From contig NZ_CP059735.1 in NCBI RefSeq assembly GCF_000948975.2, positions 6,012,603-6,076,602 on the forward strand: 64,000 nt of DNA, read 5' to 3'. Of the stretch, positions 9,005 to 17,048 are shown one piece after another. The DNA comes from Thalassomonas actiniarum. GTDB lineage: Bacteria; Pseudomonadota; Gammaproteobacteria; Enterobacterales; Alteromonadaceae. Numbering within the stretch: position 1 is the stretch's first letter; each line of letters opens with the position of its first letter. The translations under genes were made by a program, and so were the position numbers. Under the pieces are notes generated by a model. That model saw nothing but the letters and a program-made list of their open reading frames with translations. It did not search any database and had not been told where the DNA came from.

Positions 9005-9697
9005 ATGAATCATCAGCAACCTCTTTCTTATCGCAGCGCTTTTATGTTGATCCTCAAACGGGATTTAACCATAGCTTTTCGCCACCAGGACGATATCTTC
9101 AATCCGCTGCTGTTTTTTATTATTGTCGTCACCCTGTTTCCCTTAGGAATAGGGCCTGAAGCCAATACCTTGTCCCGCATTGCTCCCGGGATTATCTGGG
9201 TTGCCGCCTTATTGTCCACCTTGCTGTCACTGGACAGGCTATTTAAATCGGATCATGAAGACGGCTCACTGGAGCAGATGTTATTAAGCCCGCATCCGGT
9301 GTTTATCCTGGTACTGGCAAAAATTTTCGCACACTGGCTGGTGACCGGCTTACCCTTGATCTTAATTGCGCCGGTATTGGCGGTGTTATTACACCTGGAC
9401 GAAAACTCTTACCTGGCCCTGATGCTGACCTTGTTGCTGGGCACACCCGTGCTGAGTTTGCTAGGCGCCATAGGGGTTGCCTTAACCGTAGGCATTAAAA
9501 AAGGTGGCATTTTATTGAGTTTATTAGTATTACCCTTATATATCCCGGTATTAATTTTTGCCACCAGCGCAATAGATACCGCCGCAATGAACTTACCTTA
9601 TAGTGGCCAGCTTGCTATAATTGCAGCTCTGTTTTTTGGTTCATTGACCTTAGCCCCATTTGCTGCTGGCGCAGCTTTAAAAGTGAGTACTAACTGA
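9005..9697 (+). CDS. ccmB: Heme exporter membrane protein CcmB
   Basis: A 230-residue membrane protein with six hydrophobic helices. The N-terminal region LKRDLTIAFRHQDDIFNPLLFF and the loop DHEDGSLEQMLLSPHP are characteristic of CcmB. It is the permease partner of CcmA. It sits between ccmA and ccmC, ending one base before the ccmC start. Confidence 0.95.
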   Translation: MNHQQPLSYRSAFMLILKRDLTIAFRHQDDIFNPLLFFIIVVTLFPLGIGPEANTLSRIAPGIIWVAALLSTLLSLDRLFKSDHEDGSLEQMLLSPHPVFILVLAKIFAHWLVTGLPLILIAPVLAVLLHLDENSYLALMLTLLLGTPVLSLLGAIGVALTVGIKKGGILLSLLVLPLYIPVLIFATSAIDTAAMNLPYSGQLAIIAALFFGSLTLAPFAAGAALKVSTN

Positions 9698-9698
9698 T

Positions 9699-10445
9699 AT
9701 GTGGAAATGGTTACACCCTTATGCAAACCCGGAGAAGTCTTATCACTTTACCGGGAAATTACTCCCCTGGTTTAATTACCTGGCCCTGATCTTTTTAACC
9801 GTGGGCCTGACCTGGGCATTATTGTTTGCGCCGCCGGATTACCAGCAGGGTGAAAGCTTTAGGATCTTTTACCTGCATGTTCCCGCCTCTATACTGTCCA
9901 TGGGCATCTATCTGGGCATGGCGATAGCCGCTTTGTCGAGCCTGGTGTGGCAGCTTAAGCTGGCGGACGCTTCTGCTGCGGCATTAGCCCCGGTAGGCGC
10001 CGTGTTTACCGCCATCGCCCTGTTCACCGGGGCAGCCTGGGGTAAACCTATGTGGGGTACATGGTGGGTCTGGGATGCCAGGATCACTTCAGAGCTGATC
10101 TTATTATTTTTATACCTTGGGGTTATTGCCCTACACAACGCCTTTGAAGATAAAAATCTGGCGGGTAAGGCCGCCGGAATTTTAGCCCTGGTGGGTGCCA
10201 TCAATTTGCCCATCATTCATTACTCGGTGGAATGGTGGAACACCCTGCATCAGGGCGCCACAGTCAGTAAATTCGGTAAACCGGCCATGGCTGCCGAAAT
10301 GTACTGGCCGTTTTTAATTTGCTTTTTCGGTTTCAGCTTTTTAGTGGCCGCCATCGCCAGCGTACGTTTTCGTACCGAGATCCTGGCGCGCAACAGTGTC
10401 CGTCCCTGGGTCAAGGCCCTGGTGCTGGCAAAGGAGGATAAATAA
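9699..10445 (+). CDS. ccmC: Heme handling protein CcmC
   Basis: A 248-residue six-helix membrane protein that loads heme onto CcmE. It carries the WWD-type motif in WGTWWVWDARITSELIL and the conserved flanking histidines (YLHVPAS and IIHYSVEWWN). Overlaps ccmD by one base (TAATG), so translation is probably coupled. Sequence and length are standard for the family. Confidence 0.96.
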   Translation: MWKWLHPYANPEKSYHFTGKLLPWFNYLALIFLTVGLTWALLFAPPDYQQGESFRIFYLHVPASILSMGIYLGMAIAALSSLVWQLKLADASAAALAPVGAVFTAIALFTGAAWGKPMWGTWWVWDARITSELILLFLYLGVIALHNAFEDKNLAGKAAGILALVGAINLPIIHYSVEWWNTLHQGATVSKFGKPAMAAEMYWPFLICFFGFSFLVAAIASVRFRTEILARNSVRPWVKALVLAKEDK

Positions 10446-10690
10446 TGCAATTTGACAGCTTCAGTGACTTTTTGCACATGGGCGGTTATGGCTTCTATGT
10501 CTGGCTCTCCTACGGCGTCGGCTTCGTACTGCTGTTATTGCTTTTTCTGATCAGCAAGGCACAGCATAATTCGGTCAAACAGCAAATCGCCAAACGCCAG
10601 CAGCGGGAAGCGAAGCTGCGCCAGGCAGCCGAGCAACATAAACAAGAAATTCAGCAAGAAAACAAGGTTTCCACAGAGGTATCATCATGA
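10445..10690 (+). CDS. ccmD: Small membrane protein CcmD
   Basis: An 81-residue single-helix protein. It has the family opening ([19 protein letters not shown]), a hydrophobic helix and a basic, Gln-rich cytoplasmic tail predicted to be coiled. It helps release holo-CcmE from the CcmABC complex. Overlaps both neighbours by a few bases (one with ccmC, four with ccmE). Longer than many CcmD proteins because of the tail. Confidence 0.93.
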   Translation: MQFDSFSDFLHMGGYGFYVWLSYGVGFVLLLLLFLISKAQHNSVKQQIAKRQQREAKLRQAAEQHKQEIQQENKVSTEVSS

Positions 10691-11199
10691 ACCCCAGACG
10701 TAAAAAGCGCTTAACCATAGTCAGCTCAATCCTCCTTGGCCTGGCTGTGGTAGCCGGCCTGGTCTTATACGCCCTGAGCCAGAATATCGATTTATTTTAT
10801 ACCCCGAAGGAAATTCTCCAGGGCAAAGAAGATACCGAGCTTAGGCCGGTCATTGGCCAGCGTTTACGCATCGGCGGCCTGGTAGTACCCGGCAGTGTCA
10901 AACGTAACGAAGACAGCCTGAAAGTGTCTTTTAAACTGGCGGACATGAGAATGCCCATGGTCTTTAATGAAAACGACCCTATGGTGACGGTACATTACGA
11001 CGGCATCTTGCCGGATCTGTTCCGTGAAGGCCAGGGCATAGTCGCCAACGGCGTGTTAACCTCGGAGGCCATCATAGATGCCAGCGAAGTGCTGGCCAAG
11101 CACGATGAAAACTATATGCCGCCTGAGCTGGCAGACGCCATGAAAGAAGGTAATGCAGACAAGGCCATGCACGGGAAATCGGCCTACAATAAAGGCTGA
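10687..11199 (+). CDS. ccmE: Periplasmic heme chaperone CcmE
   Basis: A 170-residue protein with an N-terminal membrane anchor after a basic leader (NPRRKKR) and an OB-fold periplasmic domain. The heme-binding site is [11 protein letters not shown], with covalent heme attachment at His139 and the axial-ligand Tyr143. Last gene of ccmABCDE; followed within 35 bases by a strong intrinsic terminator. Confidence 0.96.
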   Translation: MNPRRKKRLTIVSSILLGLAVVAGLVLYALSQNIDLFYTPKEILQGKEDTELRPVIGQRLRIGGLVVPGSVKRNEDSLKVSFKLADMRMPMVFNENDPMVTVHYDGILPDLFREGQGIVANGVLTSEAIIDASEVLAKHDENYMPPELADAMKEGNADKAMHGKSAYNKG

Positions 11200-11233
11200 T
11201 TGTTATCCTTTAATCCGAAATGAAATAACACAG

Positions 11234-11263
11234 AGGCAGGGCGATTAATCCCCTGCCTTTTTT
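11234..11263 (+). terminator. Intrinsic terminator after ccmE
   Basis: An 8-base-pair G+C-rich stem (AGGCAGGG pairing with CCCTGCCT) with a loop of about nine bases is followed directly by five or more T residues. It closes the ccmABCDE operon. Confidence 0.85.
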
Positions 11264-11279
11264 ATCGCCTTTAAAAATA

Positions 11280-11438
11280 ATACCAATTTTATTAAATATC
11301 TAACCATCTTCGATGGTCTAAATCTCCAGATCCTGCGTTGTTTTCAATCACAATAGCTTGCTATTGCTCAATCAAACGCCTTGTTCTTGAAAATTTATCC
11401 TCACCGAATTTTGGTCATCTACTTAATGCAATTGGTAT
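11280..11438 (-). repeat. MITE-like intergenic repeat, family A, copy 1
   Basis: A 159-base element bounded by perfect 9-base inverted ends (ATACCAATT / AATTGGTAT). A second copy lies at 46666-46873 in the opposite orientation and matches almost base for base outside one insertion. Inside are two more perfect hairpins: CAATAGC-GCTATTG with a 2-base loop, and ACCATC-GATGGT. It fills the gap between the ccmE terminator and the end of folD, which are convergent. It has no coding capacity. The strand given is by comparison with copy 2. Confidence 0.85.
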
Positions 11439-11452
11439 AATCCAATGCAGCA

Positions 11453-12313
11453 TTAACCGTAACGCCGCGCCGCAACCAAGGTATTCTTTAACAAACAGGC
11501 TATGGTCATGGGGCCGACACCACCCGGTACAGGTGTTATTGCTGCCGCCACTTCAACAGCCGCCTGATAATCTACATCCCCGACCAATCTGGTTTTACCT
11601 TCAGTGTCTTCAATCCGGTTAATGCCGACATCAATCACGGTTGCCCCCGGCTTGATCCAGTCGCCTTTGACAAAATTAGCCCGGCCCACAGCCGCCACTA
11701 AGATATCTGCCTGACGGCAGATCTGTGCCAGGTTTTCGGTGCGGGAATGGGCTATGGTGACGGTACAATTTTCCTGCAGCAGTAAGATTGCTAGCGGTTT
11801 GCCGACAATATTCGAGCGCCCGATCACCACCGCATGCTTGCCGCTAAGATCTTCGCCTAAATGGCGTTTGGCCAGGATAACACAGCCTTGAGGCGTACAA
11901 GGCACCAGGGCATCCCCGCTGCCATTAAGCAGACGGCCGGAATTGAGGGCATGAAAACCATCAACATCTTTTTCAGGATTGATGGCCGCCAGCACCTTAG
12001 CTTCGTTGATATGGGCCGGCAAGGGCAACTGTACCAGGATACCGTGTACATCCTTATCCTGATTTAATTGTTCCAGCCGAGTCAGTAGCGCTTCCTCCCT
12101 GATATCCACCGGCAGGCGGATTTCTTGAGAGTGCATACCCAGCTCGCGGGTTTGTCTGACCTTATTGCGCACATAAACTTCACTGGCGGGATCTTCCCCC
12201 ACTAAAATCACCGTCAGCCCGGGGACGATATTTTTTTCTTGTTGTAATTGAAGTACTTGCATCGACAGCTGCTTCCTTAAATCTGCCGCCGCCTGTTTAC
12301 CGTCTATTCTCAT
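11453..12313 (-). CDS. folD: Bifunctional methylenetetrahydrofolate dehydrogenase/cyclohydrolase
   Basis: A 286-residue one-carbon enzyme that interconverts 5,10-methylene-, methenyl- and 10-formyl-tetrahydrofolate using NADP. Signatures: [18 protein letters not shown] with the catalytic Lys, [11 protein letters not shown], the NADP-binding [14 protein letters not shown] and the C-terminal [13 protein letters not shown]. Full length with the start at the ATG before [11 protein letters not shown]. Single-gene unit; an upstream 266-base gap is shared with a divergent TetR regulator. Confidence 0.97.
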   Translation of the reverse strand: MRIDGKQAAADLRKQLSMQVLQLQQEKNIVPGLTVILVGEDPASEVYVRNKVRQTRELGMHSQEIRLPVDIREEALLTRLEQLNQDKDVHGILVQLPLPAHINEAKVLAAINPEKDVDGFHALNSGRLLNGSGDALVPCTPQGCVILAKRHLGEDLSGKHAVVIGRSNIVGKPLAILLLQENCTVTIAHSRTENLAQICRQADILVAAVGRANFVKGDWIKPGATVIDVGINRIEDTEGKTRLVGDVDYQAAVEVAAAITPVPGGVGPMTIACLLKNTLVAARRYG

Positions 12314-12523
12314 TTTCCTTTCCTGTTAACAGCATCAAAAGAGCCAATAAACCAGCTTACCGGCACCGGGCAATATCATAGCACTTTAGCGGCGCTTTTA
12401 TTTTGATCCAAAACCGGGCGATTGCCGCTAAAATCGAAAACAGCAAATCATACGAATTAAAAACGTTAAAACAAAAAGTTACCAAATATATATTAAAAAA
12501 CACTAAGAAAGATCCAAATAAAA

Positions 12524-12554
12524 TTTTACAAACCGACCGCGCGGTCTGTAAAAT
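12524..12554 (+). promoter_or_regulatory. Palindromic operator before the TetR gene
   Basis: The core GACCGCGCGGTC (12535-12546) is a perfect 12-base palindrome. It extends outward as TTTTACA ... TGTAAAA with one mismatch region, giving a dyad of about 30 bases that ends 26 bases before the start of the TetR gene. The ACCG/CGGT half-sites resemble operators of AcuR/NemR-type TetR regulators, so autoregulation is likely. The match to that subfamily is inference. Confidence 0.65.
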
Positions 12555-12579
12555 ATCCCCATAATGATCAGAGGTAACT

Positions 12580-13164
12580 ATGCGAAACCCAGAAACAACC
12601 CGGCAGAAAATTCTTGAGATCAGCGCTGAAGAAATCCATCAGCATGGTTACACCGGCGCCAGTTTATCTGTGATATTGGCGCGCAGTGAAATTTCTAAAG
12701 GTGCCCTATACCATCATTTTGCCAATAAACAGGCATTAGGTTATGCGGTATTGGAAGAGGTTTTTACCCCTATGTTTATCGAAAGCTGGCAACAGGCACT
12801 GCAAAATGACGACCCCATAGCCGGTATGTGTCATTTACTCGCACAAATGGCAGAAAGTGCCGACAGTGACGGTTTATCGTGCGGCTGCCCGATGAACAAC
12901 CTGTCTCAGGAAATGGCGGCGATAGATGAAGGTTTTCGGTTAAGGGTTTTTGCCATGTACCAGCAATTAAATCAGTTGATTGTTGCCGCCCTGGCCAGGA
13001 TCAAAACACAATTGAAACCGGAGCTGGAATTAGAACAGGTTGCTTATTTTATTATTGCCAGCATTCAGGGCGCCGCCAGCCTGGCCAAGAGCTCCAGATG
13101 TTGTCAGTTATTCTCTAACCTGCTGAATGAATTACAAAGCTACCTCAGGGGATTACGTGTGTAA
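12580..13164 (+). CDS. TetR/AcrR family transcriptional regulator
   Basis: A 194-residue regulator. Residues 8-55 form the TetR helix-turn-helix (TRQKILEISAEEIHQHGYTG ending in GALYHHFANKQALGYAV). The ligand domain has the segment DGLSCGCPMNNLSQEM, seen in the YxaF/LmrA/AcuR-like C-terminal families, where cysteines can act in sensing reactive electrophiles. Alone on its strand, with no obvious target nearby; it may control itself through the palindrome at 12535 and distant genes, or the divergent folD region. Ligand unknown. Confidence 0.88.
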   Translation: MRNPETTRQKILEISAEEIHQHGYTGASLSVILARSEISKGALYHHFANKQALGYAVLEEVFTPMFIESWQQALQNDDPIAGMCHLLAQMAESADSDGLSCGCPMNNLSQEMAAIDEGFRLRVFAMYQQLNQLIVAALARIKTQLKPELELEQVAYFIIASIQGAASLAKSSRCCQLFSNLLNELQSYLRGLRV

Positions 13165-13290
13165 TCTGCTGTAAGCATAAAAACGGAGCGATTCCGTTTA
13201 AGATAGATGAATGATTAGCCGCTGCAAACTGCTAACGTCATTTGCCCCAAACTACATTGAGTATATTTTCATACTAAACAAGGAACATGA

Positions 13291-13887
13291 ATGAAAACTT
13301 TAGCCCGACAACTTTTCCTAGCCTTAATGGTGCTCGTCAGCTTTAGCAGTTTTGCCGCCAGCGAAAGTGCTTATCAGGTGGTGAGTCAGGCCGGAGATAA
13401 ATTATTTTCCAGGATCAAAGCCGAACAGGCACAAATTAAAACCGATGCCGGGCTGCTCGAAACCATAGTCGAGCAAGAGCTGATGCCCTATATTGACTAT
13501 CAATACGCGGCCTATAAAATTCTCGGCAAACACTTGCGTAAAACCACCAAGGAACAACGCAAAGAGTTTGTCTTAGCCATGCGTCATTACCTGGTGAGAA
13601 CCTATGCCAGCGCTTTGAAACAATATAAACAGCAGAAAGTAACCTTTCATCCGCCGGTTAAAAGCGGCGGTAAAGTGGTCGCGGTAACCGCGGTTATTTC
13701 CGATGCCGAACGTCCGGACATTAACATTGACTTTAAAATGCGTTTAAACAAGAAAAAGCAGCAATGGAAAGCCTTTGATATGGTGGTTGAAGGTATCAGC
13801 TTACTCAGCACCAAGCAGGCTGAAATCGCCAAGAAAATCCGCGAGCAGGGCATAGATAAAACCACGGCACAACTTGCAGCGGCTTAA
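13291..13887 (+). CDS. MlaC/Ttg2D family periplasmic phospholipid-binding protein (orphan)
   Basis: A 198-residue protein with a signal peptide ending at SFAAS and the MlaC/Ttg2D fold, marked by VEQELMPYIDYQYAAYKILG, RHYLVRTYASALKQY and a C-terminal beta region with WKAFDMVVEGISLLSTKQAEI. MlaC carries phospholipids between the MlaA and MlaFEDB complexes. No mlaA, mlaD, mlaE or mlaF gene is near, so this is probably an extra copy separate from the main mla operon. Followed by a bidirectional terminator. Confidence 0.85.
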   Translation: MKTLARQLFLALMVLVSFSSFAASESAYQVVSQAGDKLFSRIKAEQAQIKTDAGLLETIVEQELMPYIDYQYAAYKILGKHLRKTTKEQRKEFVLAMRHYLVRTYASALKQYKQQKVTFHPPVKSGGKVVAVTAVISDAERPDINIDFKMRLNKKKQQWKAFDMVVEGISLLSTKQAEIAKKIREQGIDKTTAQLAAA

Positions 13888-13925
13888 TTGCTATTTAGTT
13901 GCCTAAAAATTTTCTTCACGAAAAC

Positions 13926-13959
13926 AAAAAAGGTATTCACCTAAATGAATACCTTTTTT
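13926..13959. terminator. Bidirectional intrinsic terminator
   Basis: AAAAAAGGTATTCA pairs with TGAATACCTTTTTT around a 6-base loop, with A and T runs on both sides. It sits between the convergent MlaC-like gene and the small gene at 13998 and can serve both. Confidence 0.9.
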
Positions 13960-13997
13960 GTTTGTGGCTTAAGGTTTTACCTAACTAAGCGTCAGGC

Positions 13998-14255
13998 TTA
14001 ATTCTGCCAGGCACCTTTGGCCGTAATGCCCAATTCATGATCGGCAATAATACGATCACCGACTTTATTTAACACATCCACTTCACCGTCACAGACGGCA
14101 ATAATAGACTTCCCTTCCCGAAACGCATCGGAAATAATCACCCTACCAGAATCGCTTTGCGGAAACTCATGCACCTTATGTAATAACTCCAAAGAAAGGT
14201 CGCTATAATAAATCACAGTAACCTTACGTAGTGACGCTTGACTCATACTTTTCAT
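13998..14255 (-). CDS. Small conserved protein, TIGR02922-like
   Basis: An 85-residue soluble protein without signal peptide or membrane helix. The pattern VTVIYYSDLSLELLHKV, GRVIISDAFREGKSIIAV and VLNKVGDRI resembles the small TIGR02922 family known from Colwellia, Pseudoalteromonas and relatives, whose function is unknown. The start could be the first ATG or the second Met at residue 4. It stands alone, bounded by a terminator downstream. The family name is from memory and should be confirmed by a profile search. Confidence 0.7.
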   Translation of the reverse strand: MKSMSQASLRKVTVIYYSDLSLELLHKVHEFPQSDSGRVIISDAFREGKSIIAVCDGEVDVLNKVGDRIIADHELGITAKGAWQN

Positions 14256-14430
14256 TTACTCTTTGATCTTGTTTGGAAAAACCGGACCAGGTTACAAGAC
14301 CTTAACTGGCGGGCTCAATTCTGGTTACTTTATAACCAAAATACACTAAAAAGTAAAGAAATTCCGCTTTTCTCCCGATAAGAGCCCCGAGAAAAGACCC
14401 GGCCAATAAAGGCTTTTTTTAACAAAAAAC

Positions 14431-15573
14431 CTAACATTTGAAGACTTGCTGTCCCCGAATCCAGGTGCCGGAAACGGTCAAATTTTCATCCAGCAATACC
14501 AGGTTGGCATCAGCCCCCGGCCTGATCATACCAAGACCTGCTCGCCCGAGGTAATCAGCAGGATAACGGCTGGCCATGGCAATGGCTTCTTCCAGCTCAA
14601 GTCCAAGCAGGTAATGCGTATTACGCACCGCCGTCGCCATATCTAATACCGAACCCGCCAGCTCTCCGGTAGTGGATGTTAACTTGCCCTGATTTAAGGT
14701 GACTTTACGATCAAAAAAGGCAAATTCCGTTTGCTGTGTACCCACCGGCGGCATTGCATCTGTCACCAGAAAAACCTTGCCTTTAGGCTTGGTTTTTAGG
14801 GCCAGCTGGCAACTGATTTTATCAACATGAAAACCGTCAACGATTAAACCGCAACTGGCATCATCGTTCATCAGGGCGCAGCCGACCATGCCGGGTTCAC
14901 GCCCCTGCAAGGGGGACATGGCATTAAATAAATGAGTAAAACCATCGGCACCGGCATCAACTGCCTGTTGCGCCTTGAGATAATCGGCATTGCTATGGCC
15001 GAGGCAAACCTTAACTCCCAGCTCTACCAGGCGGCGAATATCTTTTGCCGCCACGGTTTCCGGCGCCAGGGTGATCATCATCAGCCCGAGATCTTTACGG
15101 GCATATAGCTGCCATTCGCCATCGGAAATTTCCCGGATGAATTGTCCGCTATGAGCGCCTTTTTTCCCCTCGGATAAATGAGGTCCTTCAAAGTGAATAC
15201 CGATAATCCCGGGCACCTTTTCTTTCAGCGCCTGTGCCACGGCATCGGCTGCCCGCTGCATAATGGCTAATTTATCGGTGATCAAGGTGGGTAACATGGC
15301 GGTCGTGCCAAAACGGGCATGGGCCGAGGCCATGGACCTTAACGCCGCCACATCCGGCTGATGATTAAAAAGCACACCGCCGCCGCCGTTAACCTGTAAA
15401 TCAACAAACCCCGGGACAAGCAGGCCATCGGCAAAAGCATCGGCAGCAGCCGTTTCTCCGTCAATGGCGATTATTTTTCCCTGCTCCAGGGTCAGGACAC
15501 GGTTTTCCCGATAGCGAATACCGTCAAACACCCGCCGGGCATGTAACCGGAAACCTTTTAACTTGGCATACAT
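14431..15573 (-). CDS. nagA: N-acetylglucosamine-6-phosphate deacetylase
   Basis: A 380-residue amidohydrolase that removes acetate from GlcNAc-6-phosphate to give glucosamine-6-phosphate. Signatures: GFVDLQVNGGGGV after the first beta domain, HFEGPHLSEGKKGAHS with the metal-binding Glu, CLGHSNA and THLFNAMSPL with metal His residues, and the catalytic Asp in FLVTDAMPPVG. It lies 49 bases after nagK on the same strand, so the two form an operon. The usual third enzyme, a glucosamine-6-phosphate deaminase (nagB), is not in this window. Confidence 0.95.
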   Translation of the reverse strand: MYAKLKGFRLHARRVFDGIRYRENRVLTLEQGKIIAIDGETAAADAFADGLLVPGFVDLQVNGGGGVLFNHQPDVAALRSMASAHARFGTTAMLPTLITDKLAIMQRAADAVAQALKEKVPGIIGIHFEGPHLSEGKKGAHSGQFIREISDGEWQLYARKDLGLMMITLAPETVAAKDIRRLVELGVKVCLGHSNADYLKAQQAVDAGADGFTHLFNAMSPLQGREPGMVGCALMNDDASCGLIVDGFHVDKISCQLALKTKPKGKVFLVTDAMPPVGTQQTEFAFFDRKVTLNQGKLTSTTGELAGSVLDMATAVRNTHYLLGLELEEAIAMASRYPADYLGRAGLGMIRPGADANLVLLDENLTVSGTWIRGQQVFKC

Positions 15574-15622
15574 GTCAACGTCCTTTTTAGCGCTTCTTAT
15601 TATCAGGAAAACGAATCAAAAA

Positions 15623-16531
15623 CTAAGCCGAAGCAGCCTGTTGCCGGGCATCCTGCTGCTGAGCATAAAGTACCGCACCTATCTCCGCCGGCCACACCGG
15701 CAAGGTCAGCATCTTCTGGACATCTTGTGCCAGCCAGGGCACCAGGCGAACCGCCAGTCCCCCCACCAGGGATAATCTCGGCGCTTTCTCCTGCCACAAC
15801 TTTCTCGCTAACTGGTTGAGGTAATCGGCGCCTTCATTGACTATCGCCAGGGCCATGGTATCCCCCTGCTCCGCCGCATCAAACACCAAATTAGCCAGCT
15901 GGGCATAAAAAGTGGCCGGTTTACCGACAACAAGCTCCACCAGAGCTATGGTGTCCTTGCAGCCTAAAGTATTCAGTACTTGCCGGTTTAAACAACTATT
16001 CAGGGTTAAGCCGTCAAGGGACTGCAAAACTTTCGTCACCAGTTGCAAACCGAACCAGGAACCGCTGGCGATATCCCCCTGAGGAAAACCGTGCCCCCCC
16101 AGCATCAGCGACTGACCATCAACGCAGGAAAAACCGCACGAGCCGGTTCCGGTGACGATCACGGCGCCATCCGCCCCGTTATGCGCTCCTAAGCAGGCAA
16201 TCAGCAGATCATTGGTCAGGTACATTTGTCGAAACGGGTTTTGCCAGGCTAACATTTGCTCAAGCAAACCGGGCAGGTTCATGCCCGCCAGCCCGGCGCC
16301 TGTGATCAGGCGTTGCAGCGGATAATCCGCCATGCCGGCATCCGCTAACGCCAATCTGGCAGAGTCAACAATAGAAGCCGTGGCCTGTTCAAAACCATGA
16401 AGCGGATTCGCCGGCCCCGACAGGCCCTGCCCCAATGTTTCCAGATTAGCCGACATCAGCACGGCTTTACACTTGCTGCCTCCGCCGTCGATGCCTAAAT
16501 ACAGTTGCTGATCATCTTTGATAGCAGACAT
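15623..16531 (-). CDS. nagK: N-acetylglucosamine kinase, BadF/BadG/BcrA/BcrD ATPase family
   Basis: A 302-residue sugar kinase of the ASKHA fold: phosphate-1 motif LGIDGGGSKCKAVL, the NDLLIACLGAHNG region with catalytic Asp, phosphate-2 motif VIVTGTGSCGF and adenosine motif LSLVGGLAVRL. This is the eukaryote-like NagK type used in Shewanella and Alteromonas chitin pathways, phosphorylating imported GlcNAc. First gene of the nagK-nagA operon. Glucosamine kinase activity is an alternative that sequence alone cannot exclude. Confidence 0.85.
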   Translation of the reverse strand: MSAIKDDQQLYLGIDGGGSKCKAVLMSANLETLGQGLSGPANPLHGFEQATASIVDSARLALADAGMADYPLQRLITGAGLAGMNLPGLLEQMLAWQNPFRQMYLTNDLLIACLGAHNGADGAVIVTGTGSCGFSCVDGQSLMLGGHGFPQGDIASGSWFGLQLVTKVLQSLDGLTLNSCLNRQVLNTLGCKDTIALVELVVGKPATFYAQLANLVFDAAEQGDTMALAIVNEGADYLNQLARKLWQEKAPRLSLVGGLAVRLVPWLAQDVQKMLTLPVWPAEIGAVLYAQQQDARQQAASA

Positions 16532-16594
16532 CCTCTCTCCACAGTAGAAAATTCATGAGAAATCAGCGAAAAAACCGATAATAATCGATTAAGA

Positions 16595-16604
16595 AAAGCG
16601 CTTT
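16595..16604 (-). promoter_or_regulatory. Palindrome upstream of nagK, candidate LacI-type operator
   Basis: AAAGCGCTTT, a perfect 10-base palindrome with a central CG, lies about 65 bases upstream of the nagK start. LacI-family operators typically have such CG-centred dyads, but the known Alteromonadales NagR site is different, so the regulator is not identified. Confidence 0.35.
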
Positions 16605-16623
16605 GATTTTTGTTCTTTATATC

Positions 16624-16891
16624 ATATACCCAAGCCACTTGGAAATGCCGGTTCAGAGCTAAGCTAGAGCATCAGAGCAAGGCGCAACACGCATATAATG
16701 GTTATTCCCTTATAAAGTGTTGCAACGCAGCACTGGTGTTCTAGCTTAGCTCCCTTAGGACAAGGCGATAAACGGCCACCTCCTGCGTTATTAAATCTTC
16801 AAATAGAATTACTGTTCGTAAAATTTAATGCCTTGAATATAGCCGTTTCTCGACTTGCTGAATCCTGCATTTCCAGGTGGTTTGGGTATAT
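16624..16891. repeat. MITE-like element, family B, with 25-base inverted ends
   Basis: The ends 16624-16648 and 16867-16891 are inverted repeats differing at 2 of 25 positions (beginning ATATACCCAA and ending TTGGGTATAT). The left half contains a second, nested inverted repeat, GAGCTAAGCTAGA (16656-16668) with TCTAGCTTAGCTC (16740-16752), and inside that GCAACAC with GTGTTGC, so this half can fold into one long hairpin. No open frame of note. It occupies the gap between nagK and the pgi terminator. Similar non-autonomous elements are common in marine gammaproteobacteria. Confidence 0.85.
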
Positions 16892-16981
16892 AGGGTGCAG
16901 TAGTGTACTGATTGAAAATAATTAAACGAGAAAAATTTGTTAAATTCCGGCAATTTTTACGGATATCATGCGGCTCAAGGC

Positions 16982-17015
16982 AAAAAAAAGCGCGTAATCT
17001 GCTGTTACGCGCTTT
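16982..17015 (-). terminator. Intrinsic terminator after pgi
   Basis: An 11-base-pair stem (AAAGCGCGTAA with TTACGCGCTTT) and 7-base loop. On the minus strand it is followed by a run of T, so it terminates pgi. Confidence 0.9.
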
Positions 17016-17048
17016 CAGACATCAAGTTTTTAAACGGATGTAGAGAGG

